Source: Chloroflexota bacterium
Lineage (GTDB): Bacteria > Chloroflexota > Anaerolineae > Anaerolineales > Villigracilaceae
DNA: 64,000 bases
Assembly (NCBI GenBank): GCA_016223135.1
Contig: JACRPQ010000006.1
Location: forward strand, 186,001 to 250,000
Direction: 5' to 3'
A program made the position numbers and the translations under genes. Below the pieces are notes generated by a model. It did no database searches, was not told the DNA's origin, and was given only the letters and a program-made list of their open reading frames with translations. Below, one piece after another: positions 51,345-60,454 of this stretch (within the stretch, counting starts at the first letter, position 1; the number at the start of each line of letters is the position of its first letter).

Positions 51345-53537
51345 ATGACACTCGAACGCGGCACATTATTACACAAACGTTATCGCATCGTCGAAATTCT
51401 CGGGCAGGGCGGCATGGGCTCGGTCTACCGCGCCGTGGACGAAAATCTCGGTGTGGATGTGGCGGTCAAAGAGAACCTCTTCACCACCGATGAATACGCG
51501 CGCCAGTTCCGCCTGGAGGCGGTCATCCTGGCAAATTTGAGGCATCCCAATCTGCCGCGCGTTACCGATCATTTTGTCATTGGCGATCAGGGACAATACC
51601 TCGTCATGGATTACATCGAGGGCGAAGACCTGCGTCAGCGCATGGAACGGATGGGCAATATCACGGAGGACGAAGCCATCCTGCTTGGCGCTTCCATCTG
51701 CGACGCATTGACCTATCTGCACACGCGCAAGCCTCCCATCCTGCACCGCGACATCAAACCCGGCAACGTCAAAATCACGCCCGATGGTCATATCTTCCTG
51801 GTGGACTTTGGTCTTGCCAAAGTGCTGCACGGCAATCAGGCAACCACCACCGGCGCGCGCGCCATGACGCCGGGCTACTCTCCGCCCGAACAATACGGCA
51901 CCGCCCGCACCGACCCGCGCACCGACATCTACTCGCTGGGCGCCACGCTCTACGCCGCGCTGACCGGCATCATTCCCGAAGACGGTTTGGCGCGCGCCAT
52001 GGACAACACCCAACTCACGCCGCTGCGCAAACGCAACAGCAAAATCTCGCGCCGCCTTGCCGCCGCCATCGAAAAAGCCATGGGCATTGACCCTGCCGAC
52101 CGCTTCCAAACAGCGGAGGAATTCAAACGCGCCCTGCTCGGCTCCAAATCAAAGACACAGCGCCTGCCAGGCGAATACGTCATCCCGCCATCCCCCTCCG
52201 AAAGTAATGGGCGTGAAAAACAACCTGCGGACGAAAAGGAAATCAAGCCGCTTGCCGATCTGCGCGAAGGAGCCTCCGCCGAGGAACTGCCGGTCTTCAA
52301 GCCGCCCAAAAAGAAGCGGAAAAAGAACCGCCTCGTCCCTGCCATCCTGCTGACCTTGTTCCTGCTCTCGGCGGCTCTGGTTGGAACGGTGCGCTTCGCG
52401 CCAGCCCTCCTTCCGCCTCTCATCAAGGACCTTATTCCTCCGCCGGTCATTTCGTTCCTCAACCCGCCCGCCACTGCTACAGAAACGGCGGTCTTCTCAG
52501 CCACCTCCACCGAGGCGTTCCCGGTAGTGGCTGTGACCGAACCGAGTCCCACCGCCACGCTGCCCCCCACCGTCACATCCACGCCGACGCTGGCGCCCAC
52601 CGCCACCCTGCCGCCTGTGGTAGAGATGACCGCCACACCCACCAACACCCCCATCCCCGTCGCCACCTTGCTGGGCGGCGGAGGCGGGCAAGTTACATTT
52701 GCATCCTCCACTTCGGGCATCCCGCAAATCTACCTCATCAACCTGGACGCCAGTGGGTTGACCCAACTCACCAACATGGAGGGCGGCGCATGCCAGCCCG
52801 ACTGGTCGCCAGACGGCAAACAGATTGTATTCATCTCTCCCTGCCCGGCGCGCGCGGATTTCACAGAAACCATCTACAAAGACTCCAGCCTCTATGTGAT
52901 GAACGCAGACGGTTCGAACGTCCAACCGCTCAACGCCGGCACTGCCTTCGACCCCGCCTGGTCGCCGGACGGGAAGTCCATCGCCTTCACATCCCTGCGC
53001 GACGGCAAAAAGGACATTTACGTACTGACGCTTGAAAGCGGCGTCATCACCCGCCTGACCACCGTCCGCGGCGACGTGCAGGAAAACAGCCAGCCTGCCT
53101 GGTCGCCTTCGGGAGAACAGATTCTCTATATGGTCAAGCGCTTCAACGCATATCAGGTTTGGGTCATGAACAGCGCCGGGCAAGGCAACGTCCAAGTTGC
53201 CCGCAGCGGACAAAGTTATTCCGACTACCTGCCCACATGGACAGCCGACGGCGAAACCATCCTCTTCAGCCAGAAAGACGCCGGCGCTCCCTCGCGCGCC
53301 TGGCTGATGAGCATCCGCTACGAGGACATCGCCGCCAAAACCCCCACTCGGCTGAATCTGCCGCGCCCCATCGAAGACGTGGATGTTTCTCCCGATGGGC
53401 AGTGGATCGTATTTGAATCCTTTGACAGCAACGGCAACCGCGACATCTATCTGATGACCCTCGGCGGCGAACACCGCACCCGCCTCACCACTGCCCCTGC
53501 CGTGGACTTTGACCCGGCGTGGCGTCCCGCTCCCTAA
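51345..53537 (+). CDS. PknB-like Ser/Thr kinase with extracellular TolB propeller
   Basis: 730 residues. Kinase domain (~1-265): GQGGMGSVYRAVDENLG, VAVKEN, HRDIKPGNVKITPDG, VDFGLAK. One membrane helix (~328-350), a Thr/Pro linker (~375-440), and a C-terminal propeller of PD40 repeats (~445-730: PDWSPDGKQIVFISP, PAWSPDGKSIAFTSLRDG). The outside propeller probably senses a ligand or wall component and controls the inside kinase. It has the same propeller type as the lipoprotein at 43285-44373. Confidence 0.93.
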   Translation: MTLERGTLLHKRYRIVEILGQGGMGSVYRAVDENLGVDVAVKENLFTTDEYARQFRLEAVILANLRHPNLPRVTDHFVIGDQGQYLVMDYIEGEDLRQRMERMGNITEDEAILLGASICDALTYLHTRKPPILHRDIKPGNVKITPDGHIFLVDFGLAKVLHGNQATTTGARAMTPGYSPPEQYGTARTDPRTDIYSLGATLYAALTGIIPEDGLARAMDNTQLTPLRKRNSKISRRLAAAIEKAMGIDPADRFQTAEEFKRALLGSKSKTQRLPGEYVIPPSPSESNGREKQPADEKEIKPLADLREGASAEELPVFKPPKKKRKKNRLVPAILLTLFLLSAALVGTVRFAPALLPPLIKDLIPPPVISFLNPPATATETAVFSATSTEAFPVVAVTEPSPTATLPPTVTSTPTLAPTATLPPVVEMTATPTNTPIPVATLLGGGGGQVTFASSTSGIPQIYLINLDASGLTQLTNMEGGACQPDWSPDGKQIVFISPCPARADFTETIYKDSSLYVMNADGSNVQPLNAGTAFDPAWSPDGKSIAFTSLRDGKKDIYVLTLESGVITRLTTVRGDVQENSQPAWSPSGEQILYMVKRFNAYQVWVMNSAGQGNVQVARSGQSYSDYLPTWTADGETILFSQKDAGAPSRAWLMSIRYEDIAAKTPTRLNLPRPIEDVDVSPDGQWIVFESFDSNGNRDIYLMTLGGEHRTRLTTAPAVDFDPAWRPAP

Positions 53538-53557
53538 CCGTTCTGTATCCTGCCTTC

Positions 53558-53592
53558 AGCCTGTCGCTTCTGCAAGCGATGGGCTGTTTTCT
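53558..53592 (+). terminator. Terminator of the PknB-like kinase gene
   Basis: Stem AGCC..TCGCTT / AAGCGA..GGCT with a 4-base loop CTGC and a 2-base internal mismatch, followed by GTTTTC. Confidence 0.75.
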
Positions 53593-53605
53593 TATACTTC
53601 TCTTA

Positions 53606-53635
53606 TTGACTATAAACTTTTGGGCATGTTATTAT
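53606..53635 (+). promoter_or_regulatory. Heat-shock operon promoter
   Basis: TTGACT (53606-53611), 18-bp spacer, TATTAT (53630-53635). The transcription start would fall at or just before the CIRCE, allowing HrcA to block it. Confidence 0.75.
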
Positions 53636-53648
53636 TGATTGCGAGTTG

Positions 53649-53675
53649 TTAGCACTCTCGCATTGAGAGTGCTAA
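53649..53675 (+). promoter_or_regulatory. CIRCE operator
   Basis: TTAGCACTC-N9-GAGTGCTAA, exact consensus. It is the binding site of the HrcA repressor and stands 12 bp before hrcA, so the operon is autoregulated. Confidence 0.97.
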
Positions 53676-53687
53676 CTATGTAAAACC

Positions 53688-54725
53688 ATGACAGACCTGA
53701 CTGAGCGCCAAAAAACCCTGCTCTTGTTGATCATCCGTGATCACATTGAAACCGCCCAGCCGGTTGGCTCGAAGCGGCTGGTGGAGCATTACCACCTCAA
53801 ACTCTCTCCCGCCACCATCCGCAACGAGATGGCGGCGCTGACCGAGATGGGTTATCTGCGCCAGCCGCACACCTCCGCAGGGCGCATCCCCACCGAAGCG
53901 GGGTACCGCTACTTCGTCAGCCAGATGATGGATCAGGCAGTTCTGCCCGAAACGGTGCAGCGAACCATCTCGCATCAGTTTCATCAATCGGGCGCGGACA
54001 TGAACCAATGGATGACGCTGGCGGCATCCATCCTTGCCCATCAATCGCAGGGCGTATCGGTGGTCACGGCGCCGCACATCCAACAGGTCAAGTTCAAACA
54101 TGTGGAACTTATTTCCACCCAGGGGCGGCAGGTGCTGATGGTGCTGGTGCTGGTCGGAGGCGAGGTCAGTCAGCAGATTCTGACTCTGAACGAACCCGTC
54201 CCTCAGGAACGCCTCAGCCAGACGGCAGCGCGCCTCAACACCCTCCTGGCGGGTCTCACCTTGGACGCCCTGACGGCGCTCCCCACCCCCTCCGACGCGC
54301 TCGATAGGGACATTTTGACCCTCATCGTGCAGGATATGCGCCGCAGCGCCGAACGTGTTTCCGGCGAAATTTACACGGACGGTTTGAGCAACGTCCTCAC
54401 CGAACCTGAATTTATCGAGAAGGAGGAAGCCCGCCGCGCCTTGAAACTCTTCGGCGAGCCTGCCACGTTGAAGGAACTTCTCGACCGTACCATTGCAGGC
54501 GGTAATGTGGGGGGGCTCCAAGTGCTGATTGGCGGCGAAGGCGTGTGGGAGGAACTGCGTCAGTGTTCGATGGTGGTGGCGCGCTATGGCGTGCCGGGGT
54601 TAGCCACCGGCGCATTGGGCGTGCTGGGACCGATGCGCATGTCCTATGCACGGACGATTCCCACCGTGCGGTTTGTAGCCGGCTTGTTGAGCGATTTGAT
54701 AAGCGACACCATCACAAGCGAATAA
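53688..54725 (+). CDS. hrcA: heat-inducible transcription repressor HrcA
   Basis: 345 residues. The N-terminal winged helix has QKTLLLLIIRDHIETAQPVGS and SPATIRNEMAALTEMGYL, typical HrcA, followed by HTSAGRIPTEAGYRYFV. The C-terminal HrcA domain ends GPMRMSYARTIPTVRFVA. It binds CIRCE and is helped to fold by GroEL. First gene of hrcA-grpE-dnaK-dnaJ. Confidence 0.97.
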   Translation: MTDLTERQKTLLLLIIRDHIETAQPVGSKRLVEHYHLKLSPATIRNEMAALTEMGYLRQPHTSAGRIPTEAGYRYFVSQMMDQAVLPETVQRTISHQFHQSGADMNQWMTLAASILAHQSQGVSVVTAPHIQQVKFKHVELISTQGRQVLMVLVLVGGEVSQQILTLNEPVPQERLSQTAARLNTLLAGLTLDALTALPTPSDALDRDILTLIVQDMRRSAERVSGEIYTDGLSNVLTEPEFIEKEEARRALKLFGEPATLKELLDRTIAGGNVGGLQVLIGGEGVWEELRQCSMVVARYGVPGLATGALGVLGPMRMSYARTIPTVRFVAGLLSDLISDTITSE

Positions 54726-54729
54726 CCGA

Positions 54730-54762
54730 AGTTACGCTGAGAGTGCAACACACCGCGTAACT
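54730..54762. repeat. Hairpin between hrcA and grpE
   Basis: AGTTACGC / GCGTAACT, an 8-bp perfect stem with a 17-base loop; similar words to the GTAACTC..TTACGC family. Confidence 0.55.
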
Positions 54763-54788
54763 CGAACATCCAATTTGAGAGTGAAAGC

Positions 54789-55349
54789 ATGACCGAAAAG
54801 AAAAAACAACACCAAGAACATCAACCAGAAGAAACCCAGGAGACTCAAGCCGAGGCGGTGGCAGAGGCTGAAACCGCCGCGCAGGCTGAGGCGGAGGTCG
54901 AAGCGCTGAAAAAGCAAATCGAGGAAGCCGAGGCAAAAGCATCCGAATACAAGGATTCCTGGATACGATCCCAGGCAGAGTTCCAAAATTACAAAAAACG
55001 CCTCGAGCGTGACAATGAAACAATGCGCCTCCACATGAAGGGCGACATCATCAAACGGATTTTGCCCGTGCTGGACGATCTGGAGCGCGCCCTGCAAAAC
55101 CGCCCATCAAATGACGCTTGGGCGGAAGGCATTGCGTTGATTGTGCGAAAATTCCAGTCCACGCTGGAAAGCGAGGGCGTGAAACGGATTGAAGCGGAAG
55201 GCGCGGTGTTCGATCCCAACTTCCACGAGGCAATTTCAAGCGAGCATCATGAGGATTTCGAAAGCGGACATGTAATCGAGGTCGTGCGGAACGGTTACAT
55301 GCTGGGCGATCACGTCATTCGCCCTGCCCTCGTGAGGGTGGCGCAATGA
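54789..55349 (+). CDS. grpE: nucleotide exchange factor GrpE
   Basis: 186 residues. A Gln/Glu-rich start (EKKKQHQEHQPEETQETQ) leads into a long coiled coil (~25-75, EALKKQIEEAEAKASEYKDS). Then the GrpE core YKKRLERDNE, ILPVLDDLERALQN and the beta domain with DPNFHEAISSEHHEDFESG, VIEVVRNGYMLGDHVIRPA. It releases ADP from DnaK. Confidence 0.95.
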   Translation: MTEKKKQHQEHQPEETQETQAEAVAEAETAAQAEAEVEALKKQIEEAEAKASEYKDSWIRSQAEFQNYKKRLERDNETMRLHMKGDIIKRILPVLDDLERALQNRPSNDAWAEGIALIVRKFQSTLESEGVKRIEAEGAVFDPNFHEAISSEHHEDFESGHVIEVVRNGYMLGDHVIRPALVRVAQ

Positions 55350-55353
55350 ACGT

Positions 55354-55385
55354 AATTGGTAAATGGTAATAACCATTTACCAATT
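55354..55385 (+). repeat. Perfect hairpin of the ggtaatt heptamer family between grpE and dnaK
   Basis: AATTGGTAAATGGT / ACCATTTACCAATT, 14 bp, loop AATA. It starts 5 bases after the grpE stop; the dnaK Shine-Dalgarno AAAGGAG follows 12 bases later. Confidence 0.85.
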
Positions 55386-55412
55386 ACCAATTTTCAAAGG
55401 AGAACTTATTTC

Positions 55413-57296
55413 ATGGCAAAAATTATTGGCATTGACCTCGGCACGACCAACTCGGTAGCGGCGGTGATGCAGGGCGGCGAGCCGATTGTGATTCCCTCGG
55501 CGGAAGGCGAACGGCTTGTTCCGTCGGTGGTGGCAGTCAACAAAAACAACGAACGGCTGGTCGGGCGTGTGGCGCGCAACCAGGCGATTACCAACCCGCA
55601 GAACACAATTTTTTCGGTGAAGCGCTTCATGGGACGCAAGGCGGATGACCCCGAAGTGGAACGCACGAAGAAGCGCGTGCCGTACGCCGTGCGCGAAGCG
55701 CCCAACGGCGACGTGCGCGTGGAACTGGCAGGCAAGGAATATTCCCCGCCTGAAATTTCGGCGATGATTCTCGCCAAAATCAAACGCGACGCCGAGGCGT
55801 ATTTGGGCGAACCGGTCACGCAAGCAGTCATCACCGTGCCGGCTTACTTCAACGATGCCCAGCGCAACGCCACCAAGGACGCCGGCAAGATTGCCGGTCT
55901 GGAAGTGTTGCGCATCATCAACGAACCGACCGCCTCTTCGCTGGCGTATGGCTTGGATAAAAAGAAAAACGAAATCATCGCGGTCTATGACCTGGGCGGC
56001 GGCACGTTCGACGTTTCGATTCTGGAAGTGGGCGACGGCGTGTTCCAAGTGCGCTCCACCAGCGGCGACACCTTCCTCGGCGGCGACGATTTCGACCTGC
56101 GCATCATGGATTATCTGATCGAGCAGTTCAAAAAAGACAACGGCATTGACCTGCACAACGACCGCCAGGCATTGCAGCGCCTGAAGGAAGCCGCCGAAAA
56201 GGCGAAAATCGAACTCTCGACGACAATGCAGACCGAAATCAACCTGCCGTATCTCACGGCGGATGCCAGCGGTCCCAAACACTTGGTGATGACCCTCACC
56301 CGCGCCAAACTCGAACAGCTGACAACGGACCTCGTTGACCGCACAATTGCCCCGCTCAAACAAGCGCTGGCAGACGCCAACTTAACCGCCGGCGATATTG
56401 ATGAAGTGGTGCTGGTCGGCGGCATGACACGCATGCCTGCCATTCAAGACCGCGTCCGCGCGTTCTTTGGCAAGGAGCCTCATAAAGGCGTAAACCCGGA
56501 TGAGGTGGTTGCCATTGGCGCGGCGATTCAAGCGGGCGTGCTGGGCGGCGAAGTGAAGGATATCCTCCTGCTCGACGTCACGCCGCTGACGCTTTCCATC
56601 GAAACGCTGGGCGGGGTGGCTACGCCTCAAATCGAACGCAACACCACCATCCCCACCCGCAAGAGCCAAATCTTCTCCACCGCCACCGATAATCAAACAC
56701 AAGTGGAAATTCACGTTCTGCAAGGCGAACGCCCGATGGCGGCGGATAATAAATCGCTGGGTAAATTCATCCTGGATGGCATTCCGCCCGCTCCGCGCGG
56801 CGTGCCGCAAATCGAGGTGACGTTCGACATTGACGCGAACGGCATCCTCAAGGTCACAGCGCAGGACAAGGCGACGGGACGCTCACAGCACATCACCATC
56901 ACGGCGTCGTCCGGTTTGAGCGAAGCGGAAATCGAGCGCATGCGCAAGGATGCCGAAGCGCACGCTGAAGAAGACCGCAAGCGCAGGGAACTCATCGAAG
57001 CCCGCAACCACGCCGATAACACCGTCTATGCCGCCGAGAAGGCGCTGCGCGAATTTGGCGATAAGGTTCCGGCGGAGGTAAAGGGCGAAGTGGAGTCGAA
57101 AGTGGCTGAGGTCAAGCGTGCGGCGGAGGGCGAAGACGCCGCCGCCATCAAAGCCGCCACAGAAGCGCTCGGACAGGCAGTGCAAAAGATTGGCGTCAGC
57201 GTCTATGAACAAAATCCCTCCGCGGGCGGAGGCGAAGCGGGTTCATCCTCCAAGGACGACGGTCCCGACGTGGTGGAGGGAGAGGTGAAAGAATAA
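55413..57296 (+). CDS. dnaK: molecular chaperone DnaK (Hsp70)
   Basis: 627 residues from [17 protein letters not shown]; the longer frame upstream is repeat. ATPase signatures: [23 protein letters not shown] and [16 protein letters not shown]. The substrate domain includes [14 protein letters not shown]. The C-terminal lid is followed by a short acidic tail ([12 protein letters not shown]), a little shorter than the E. coli form. Confidence 0.98.
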   Translation: MAKIIGIDLGTTNSVAAVMQGGEPIVIPSAEGERLVPSVVAVNKNNERLVGRVARNQAITNPQNTIFSVKRFMGRKADDPEVERTKKRVPYAVREAPNGDVRVELAGKEYSPPEISAMILAKIKRDAEAYLGEPVTQAVITVPAYFNDAQRNATKDAGKIAGLEVLRIINEPTASSLAYGLDKKKNEIIAVYDLGGGTFDVSILEVGDGVFQVRSTSGDTFLGGDDFDLRIMDYLIEQFKKDNGIDLHNDRQALQRLKEAAEKAKIELSTTMQTEINLPYLTADASGPKHLVMTLTRAKLEQLTTDLVDRTIAPLKQALADANLTAGDIDEVVLVGGMTRMPAIQDRVRAFFGKEPHKGVNPDEVVAIGAAIQAGVLGGEVKDILLLDVTPLTLSIETLGGVATPQIERNTTIPTRKSQIFSTATDNQTQVEIHVLQGERPMAADNKSLGKFILDGIPPAPRGVPQIEVTFDIDANGILKVTAQDKATGRSQHITITASSGLSEAEIERMRKDAEAHAEEDRKRRELIEARNHADNTVYAAEKALREFGDKVPAEVKGEVESKVAEVKRAAEGEDAAAIKAATEALGQAVQKIGVSVYEQNPSAGGGEAGSSSKDDGPDVVEGEVKE

Positions 57297-57299
57297 TGC

Positions 57300-57341
57300 G
57301 TCAAAAGTCGAACGTCCTTTGACGTTTGACCTTTGACTTTT
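57300..57341 (+). repeat. Heptamer hairpin between dnaK and dnaJ
   Basis: AAAAGTC..AACGTC on the left and GACGTT..GACTTTT on the right, with 7-base units gtttgac, ctttgac, ttttaac. It occupies nearly the whole gap, and dnaJ starts 7 bases later without a clear Shine-Dalgarno. Confidence 0.75.
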
Positions 57342-57348
57342 AACTGTT

Positions 57349-58464
57349 ATGAGTAACCGCGATTACTATGACGTCCTCGGTGTGGGACGGAACGCCAGCG
57401 ACGACGAAATCAAAGCGGCGTTCCGCAAACTTGCGCGTCAGTATCACCCCGACGTAAACAAGGACCCCGGCGCTGAGGAGAAGTTCAAGGAAATCAACGA
57501 GGCATACGGTGTACTGTCGGACCGCGAGAAGCGCGCCCGCTACGACCGCTTTGGCAGGGAAGGGCTGGGCAATCTGGGCGGCTTCCATGATTACACCATG
57601 GACTTCAGCGACCTCTTCGAGGAACTCTTCGGAAGTTTCGGCTTCTCCACCGGCAGGAGTTCGCGCCGTTCGCCGCGCCGCGGACGCGACCTGCAAATGC
57701 AGGTCAATCTGACGTTTGAGGAGGCGGTCTTCGGCGTCGAAAAGGAAATTGAATTTCAACGCGAGGAGGTGTGCTCGCGCTGTAACGGTTCGGGGGCGGA
57801 GCCGGGCACGTCGCCCGTGCGCTGCTCCACGTGCAACGGGCAGGGTGAAGTGCGCCAGGTGCGGCAAACCTTCCTCGGTCAGATGGTGCAGACCGCCACT
57901 TGCCCATCCTGCAACGGACGCGGCGAAATCATTTCGACGCCCTGCAAAACCTGCCGCGGCAGCGGGCTGGAACGTAAAACCGTCACCAAGAAGGTGCAGA
58001 TTCCGGGCGGCGTGGATCACGGGACGCAGATTCGTTTGGCAGGCGAAGGCGGACCCGGCGTCTATGGCGGACCAAACGGAAATTTGTTCCTGATTTTGAA
58101 TGTCGAACCGCACAAGTTCTTCAAGCGGCGGGAAAACGACATCATTCTGAACATAGACATCAACGTGGCGCAGGCAACGCTGGGCGCAGAGATTGAAGTG
58201 CCAACGCTGGATGGCAGCGAGAAACTAAAAATCCCCGCCGGCACACAGCCCGGCAGAGTCTTTACGATTCGAGGCAAGGGCGTTCCTTATCTGCGGCGGA
58301 AAGAGCGCGGCGACCAGTTGGTCATCGTGAACGTGGAAATTCCAACGAAACTCACCAAGGAGCAGCGCGAGTTGTTCGAGAAACTGGCGCAATCGCTCGG
58401 CACGACGGTCAAACCGAAGGAAAAGGGATTTTTGGACTGGCTCAACGAAACGTTTGGCGGATGA
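57349..58464 (+). CDS. dnaJ: co-chaperone DnaJ
   Basis: 371 residues. J-domain [20 protein letters not shown] with YHPDVNKD (HPD at ~33-35), a G/F region, four CxxCxGxG zinc repeats ([38 protein letters not shown]) and the C-terminal domain. Stimulates DnaK ATPase and presents substrates. Confidence 0.97.
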   Translation: MSNRDYYDVLGVGRNASDDEIKAAFRKLARQYHPDVNKDPGAEEKFKEINEAYGVLSDREKRARYDRFGREGLGNLGGFHDYTMDFSDLFEELFGSFGFSTGRSSRRSPRRGRDLQMQVNLTFEEAVFGVEKEIEFQREEVCSRCNGSGAEPGTSPVRCSTCNGQGEVRQVRQTFLGQMVQTATCPSCNGRGEIISTPCKTCRGSGLERKTVTKKVQIPGGVDHGTQIRLAGEGGPGVYGGPNGNLFLILNVEPHKFFKRRENDIILNIDINVAQATLGAEIEVPTLDGSEKLKIPAGTQPGRVFTIRGKGVPYLRRKERGDQLVIVNVEIPTKLTKEQRELFEKLAQSLGTTVKPKEKGFLDWLNETFGG

Positions 58465-58486
58465 GCGCCTCGGAAAGCGGAAAATC

Positions 58487-58530
58487 AAAACGTCCTGAAG
58501 GCTGCACAAATCCAGACCTTCAGGACGTTT
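58487..58530. terminator. Terminator between convergent dnaJ and threonine dehydrogenase genes
   Basis: AAACGTCCTGAAGG / CCTTCAGGACGTTT, 14-bp perfect stem with a 15-base loop and T/A ends on both strands. Confidence 0.85.
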
Positions 58531-58535
58531 GTTCT

Positions 58536-59549
58536 CTATCTGCCGTACCGTTTGCGAATCTCCGGCAGGAAGTATTCGTCGAAGAAGCGATCCACGTCGT
58601 AGTCGGGTTTCCAGCCCCATTCGGTGCGGGCGAGGGTGTCATCCACATCTTCGGGCCAGGAATCCACAATTCCCTGGCGGCGTGGGTTCGGCTCGAAGGT
58701 AATCTTTGCATCGGGAAATGCCTTGAGCGCGCGCTCACGGAATTCGCCGGCGGTAATGGCAAAGGCGGCGATGTTATAGACTTGATGCTTCAACTGCTCA
58801 CGCGGCACATCCAACAGCATCAGCAGGGATTTGATGGCATCGGGCATTGCCATGAACGAAATCTTCGTATCTTCGCGCACGAAACACGCATAGGGTTTTC
58901 CCTGCGCCGCGGCGTGCAGCATTTCGGGACCATAATCGCTCGTCCCGCCGCTGGGAACGGTAAAAGCGGAGATCAAGCCGGGGAAGCGAATCGCCCGAAA
59001 GTCCAAAAAGTGAGGCGGGTTTTCATCCAAATGTTTTTGCCCATAATACTTGCTGTAATAAATCCCCAGTTTTTCGCAATACAGTTTGTTACAGCCGTAC
59101 ATGGTATGCGGCGTGTTGTATTCGTCTTCCTTCACCGCGCCCGCCGCCTGCTTGGTCGCCGGGTCGGGCATGCCATAAGCGGCAATCGAACTGGGGAAGA
59201 GAAACTTCACAGACTTGCGATACTTCTCCGAGCGATACGCCGCCATCATCAGCAACTGCATCGTCCCTTCCACGTTGATGCGATGCGCCTCCTCGCTTGC
59301 CACCTCCGCCTTGGAGGAAAGCGAAGCCGCCAGGTGGAAAATCACATCGAAATCATAATCATAAAAGGTTTTGATTTTGTACACCAAATCCCCCTGCGCG
59401 TGTTCCGATGACATGCTTTTGATGCTTTCCGGCAGTGGAGCGAGGTCTGCCGTTACAATTTTGTATCCGCCCTGTTTTGCCAACCCTTGCACCAATGCCT
59501 GTCCGATTTCACCGCAGGCGCCGGTTACCAGCACAAGCCGTTCAGTCAT
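58536..59549 (-). CDS. short-chain-type L-threonine 3-dehydrogenase
   Basis: 337 residues from the ATG at 59549 (AAGGAGAATTT upstream). Extended SDR: LVTGACGEIGQALVQGLAKQ, YGCNKLYCEKLGIYYS (Tyr/Lys dyad; YGCNK). The middle GGTSDYGPEMLHAAAQGKPY, ISFMAMPDAIKSLLMLL and PRRQGIVDSWPEDVDDTLAR match the SDR-type threonine dehydrogenases, not the zinc-type. It makes 2-amino-3-ketobutyrate from threonine. UDP-sugar epimerases are a less likely alternative. Confidence 0.85.
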   Translation of the reverse strand: MTERLVLVTGACGEIGQALVQGLAKQGGYKIVTADLAPLPESIKSMSSEHAQGDLVYKIKTFYDYDFDVIFHLAASLSSKAEVASEEAHRINVEGTMQLLMMAAYRSEKYRKSVKFLFPSSIAAYGMPDPATKQAAGAVKEDEYNTPHTMYGCNKLYCEKLGIYYSKYYGQKHLDENPPHFLDFRAIRFPGLISAFTVPSGGTSDYGPEMLHAAAQGKPYACFVREDTKISFMAMPDAIKSLLMLLDVPREQLKHQVYNIAAFAITAGEFRERALKAFPDAKITFEPNPRRQGIVDSWPEDVDDTLARTEWGWKPDYDVDRFFDEYFLPEIRKRYGR

Positions 59550-59617
59550 AAATTCTCCTTGTGAGCCGTGAAGTTTCCGCATTACGCGGTAGAATTTTAC
59601 AAGTATTGTACAACACC

Positions 59618-60439
59618 ATGAAACAAAATCACCGCGCAGATTGTCATCATTCCATGCGACATTTTCAGCCTTCTCTTTTCTTTATTGGACTTCTGCTTCT
59701 GAACGCCTGCCTGCCCCTCGAAGCAGCGCCGCCTACCGAAACGCCTCCGCCCTCCGACACTCCGCCTCCTTCTCCGACCATCGTCTGGTTCCCCCCTTCA
59801 GCCACCCCCACGCTGAAAGTTTTTCCCACCCCCACCGCCACGCCGGAGATGAATCCCGGCGTAGGTGCGCTCCTCTTCCGCGACGACTTCTCGAACGCCT
59901 CCGCCTGGGACACTGCCGCATCCGAACAAGCGAGCGCTGCCGTCAGCCGCAACCGCCTGACGCTCGTCGCCGAGCCGGGCGTCTATCTCGCCAGTATGAA
60001 CCGTGAAGAAACGTTCGGTGATTTTTACGCCGAAATTACAGCGCGGCTCAGTCTATGCCGCGGAGACGACAGTTACGGCATTATCATCCGCTTCAGCGGC
60101 AGTTCGTTCTACCGCTTCACGCTGACCTGCAACTCCATGATATACGCCGAACGGATACGCAACAACGTGCGGCTGGTGATGCAGCCTCCCATCCCCAGCG
60201 GAGATGCGCCGCCGGGCGCGCCGGGCGAAGTCCGTATTGGAATGTGGGCGGCGGGCAGTGAGATGCGCCTCTTCCTCAACGGGCGCTATCAATTCAGCAT
60301 CAGCGACCCCAGTTCTCCCAGCGGAGCATTGGGAGTGTTCGTGCGAGGCGCAGGCGATGCGCCGGTCAGCGTTACGTTTTCGGAATTAAGCGTGTATGAT
60401 GTGGACTACATCCCGCCGACGCTGACGCCCTCTCCGTGA
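59618..60439 (+). CDS. lipoprotein with Pro/Thr linker and concanavalin-like domain
   Basis: 273 residues. The lipobox is LNAC after a hydrophobic segment; another ATG at 59654 would give a tighter signal peptide. A Pro/Thr linker (TETPPPSDTPPPSPT) follows. The body resembles DUF1080/LamG-type jelly rolls (LLFRDDFSNASAWD at the start, GIIIRFSGSSFYRFTL, EVRIGMWAAGSEMRLFLNGR), which bind or cut carbohydrates. The T/P-rich ends are typical for this genome. Confidence 0.75.
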   Translation: MKQNHRADCHHSMRHFQPSLFFIGLLLLNACLPLEAAPPTETPPPSDTPPPSPTIVWFPPSATPTLKVFPTPTATPEMNPGVGALLFRDDFSNASAWDTAASEQASAAVSRNRLTLVAEPGVYLASMNREETFGDFYAEITARLSLCRGDDSYGIIIRFSGSSFYRFTLTCNSMIYAERIRNNVRLVMQPPIPSGDAPPGAPGEVRIGMWAAGSEMRLFLNGRYQFSISDPSSPSGALGVFVRGAGDAPVSVTFSELSVYDVDYIPPTLTPSP

Positions 60440-60454
60440 AGCTGCGGCGCAACC

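Noticed and set aside
53649-53675. Terminator interpretation of the hairpin before hrcA
   Set aside because: Exact CIRCE consensus with a promoter just upstream and no T-run; an operator is the better reading.
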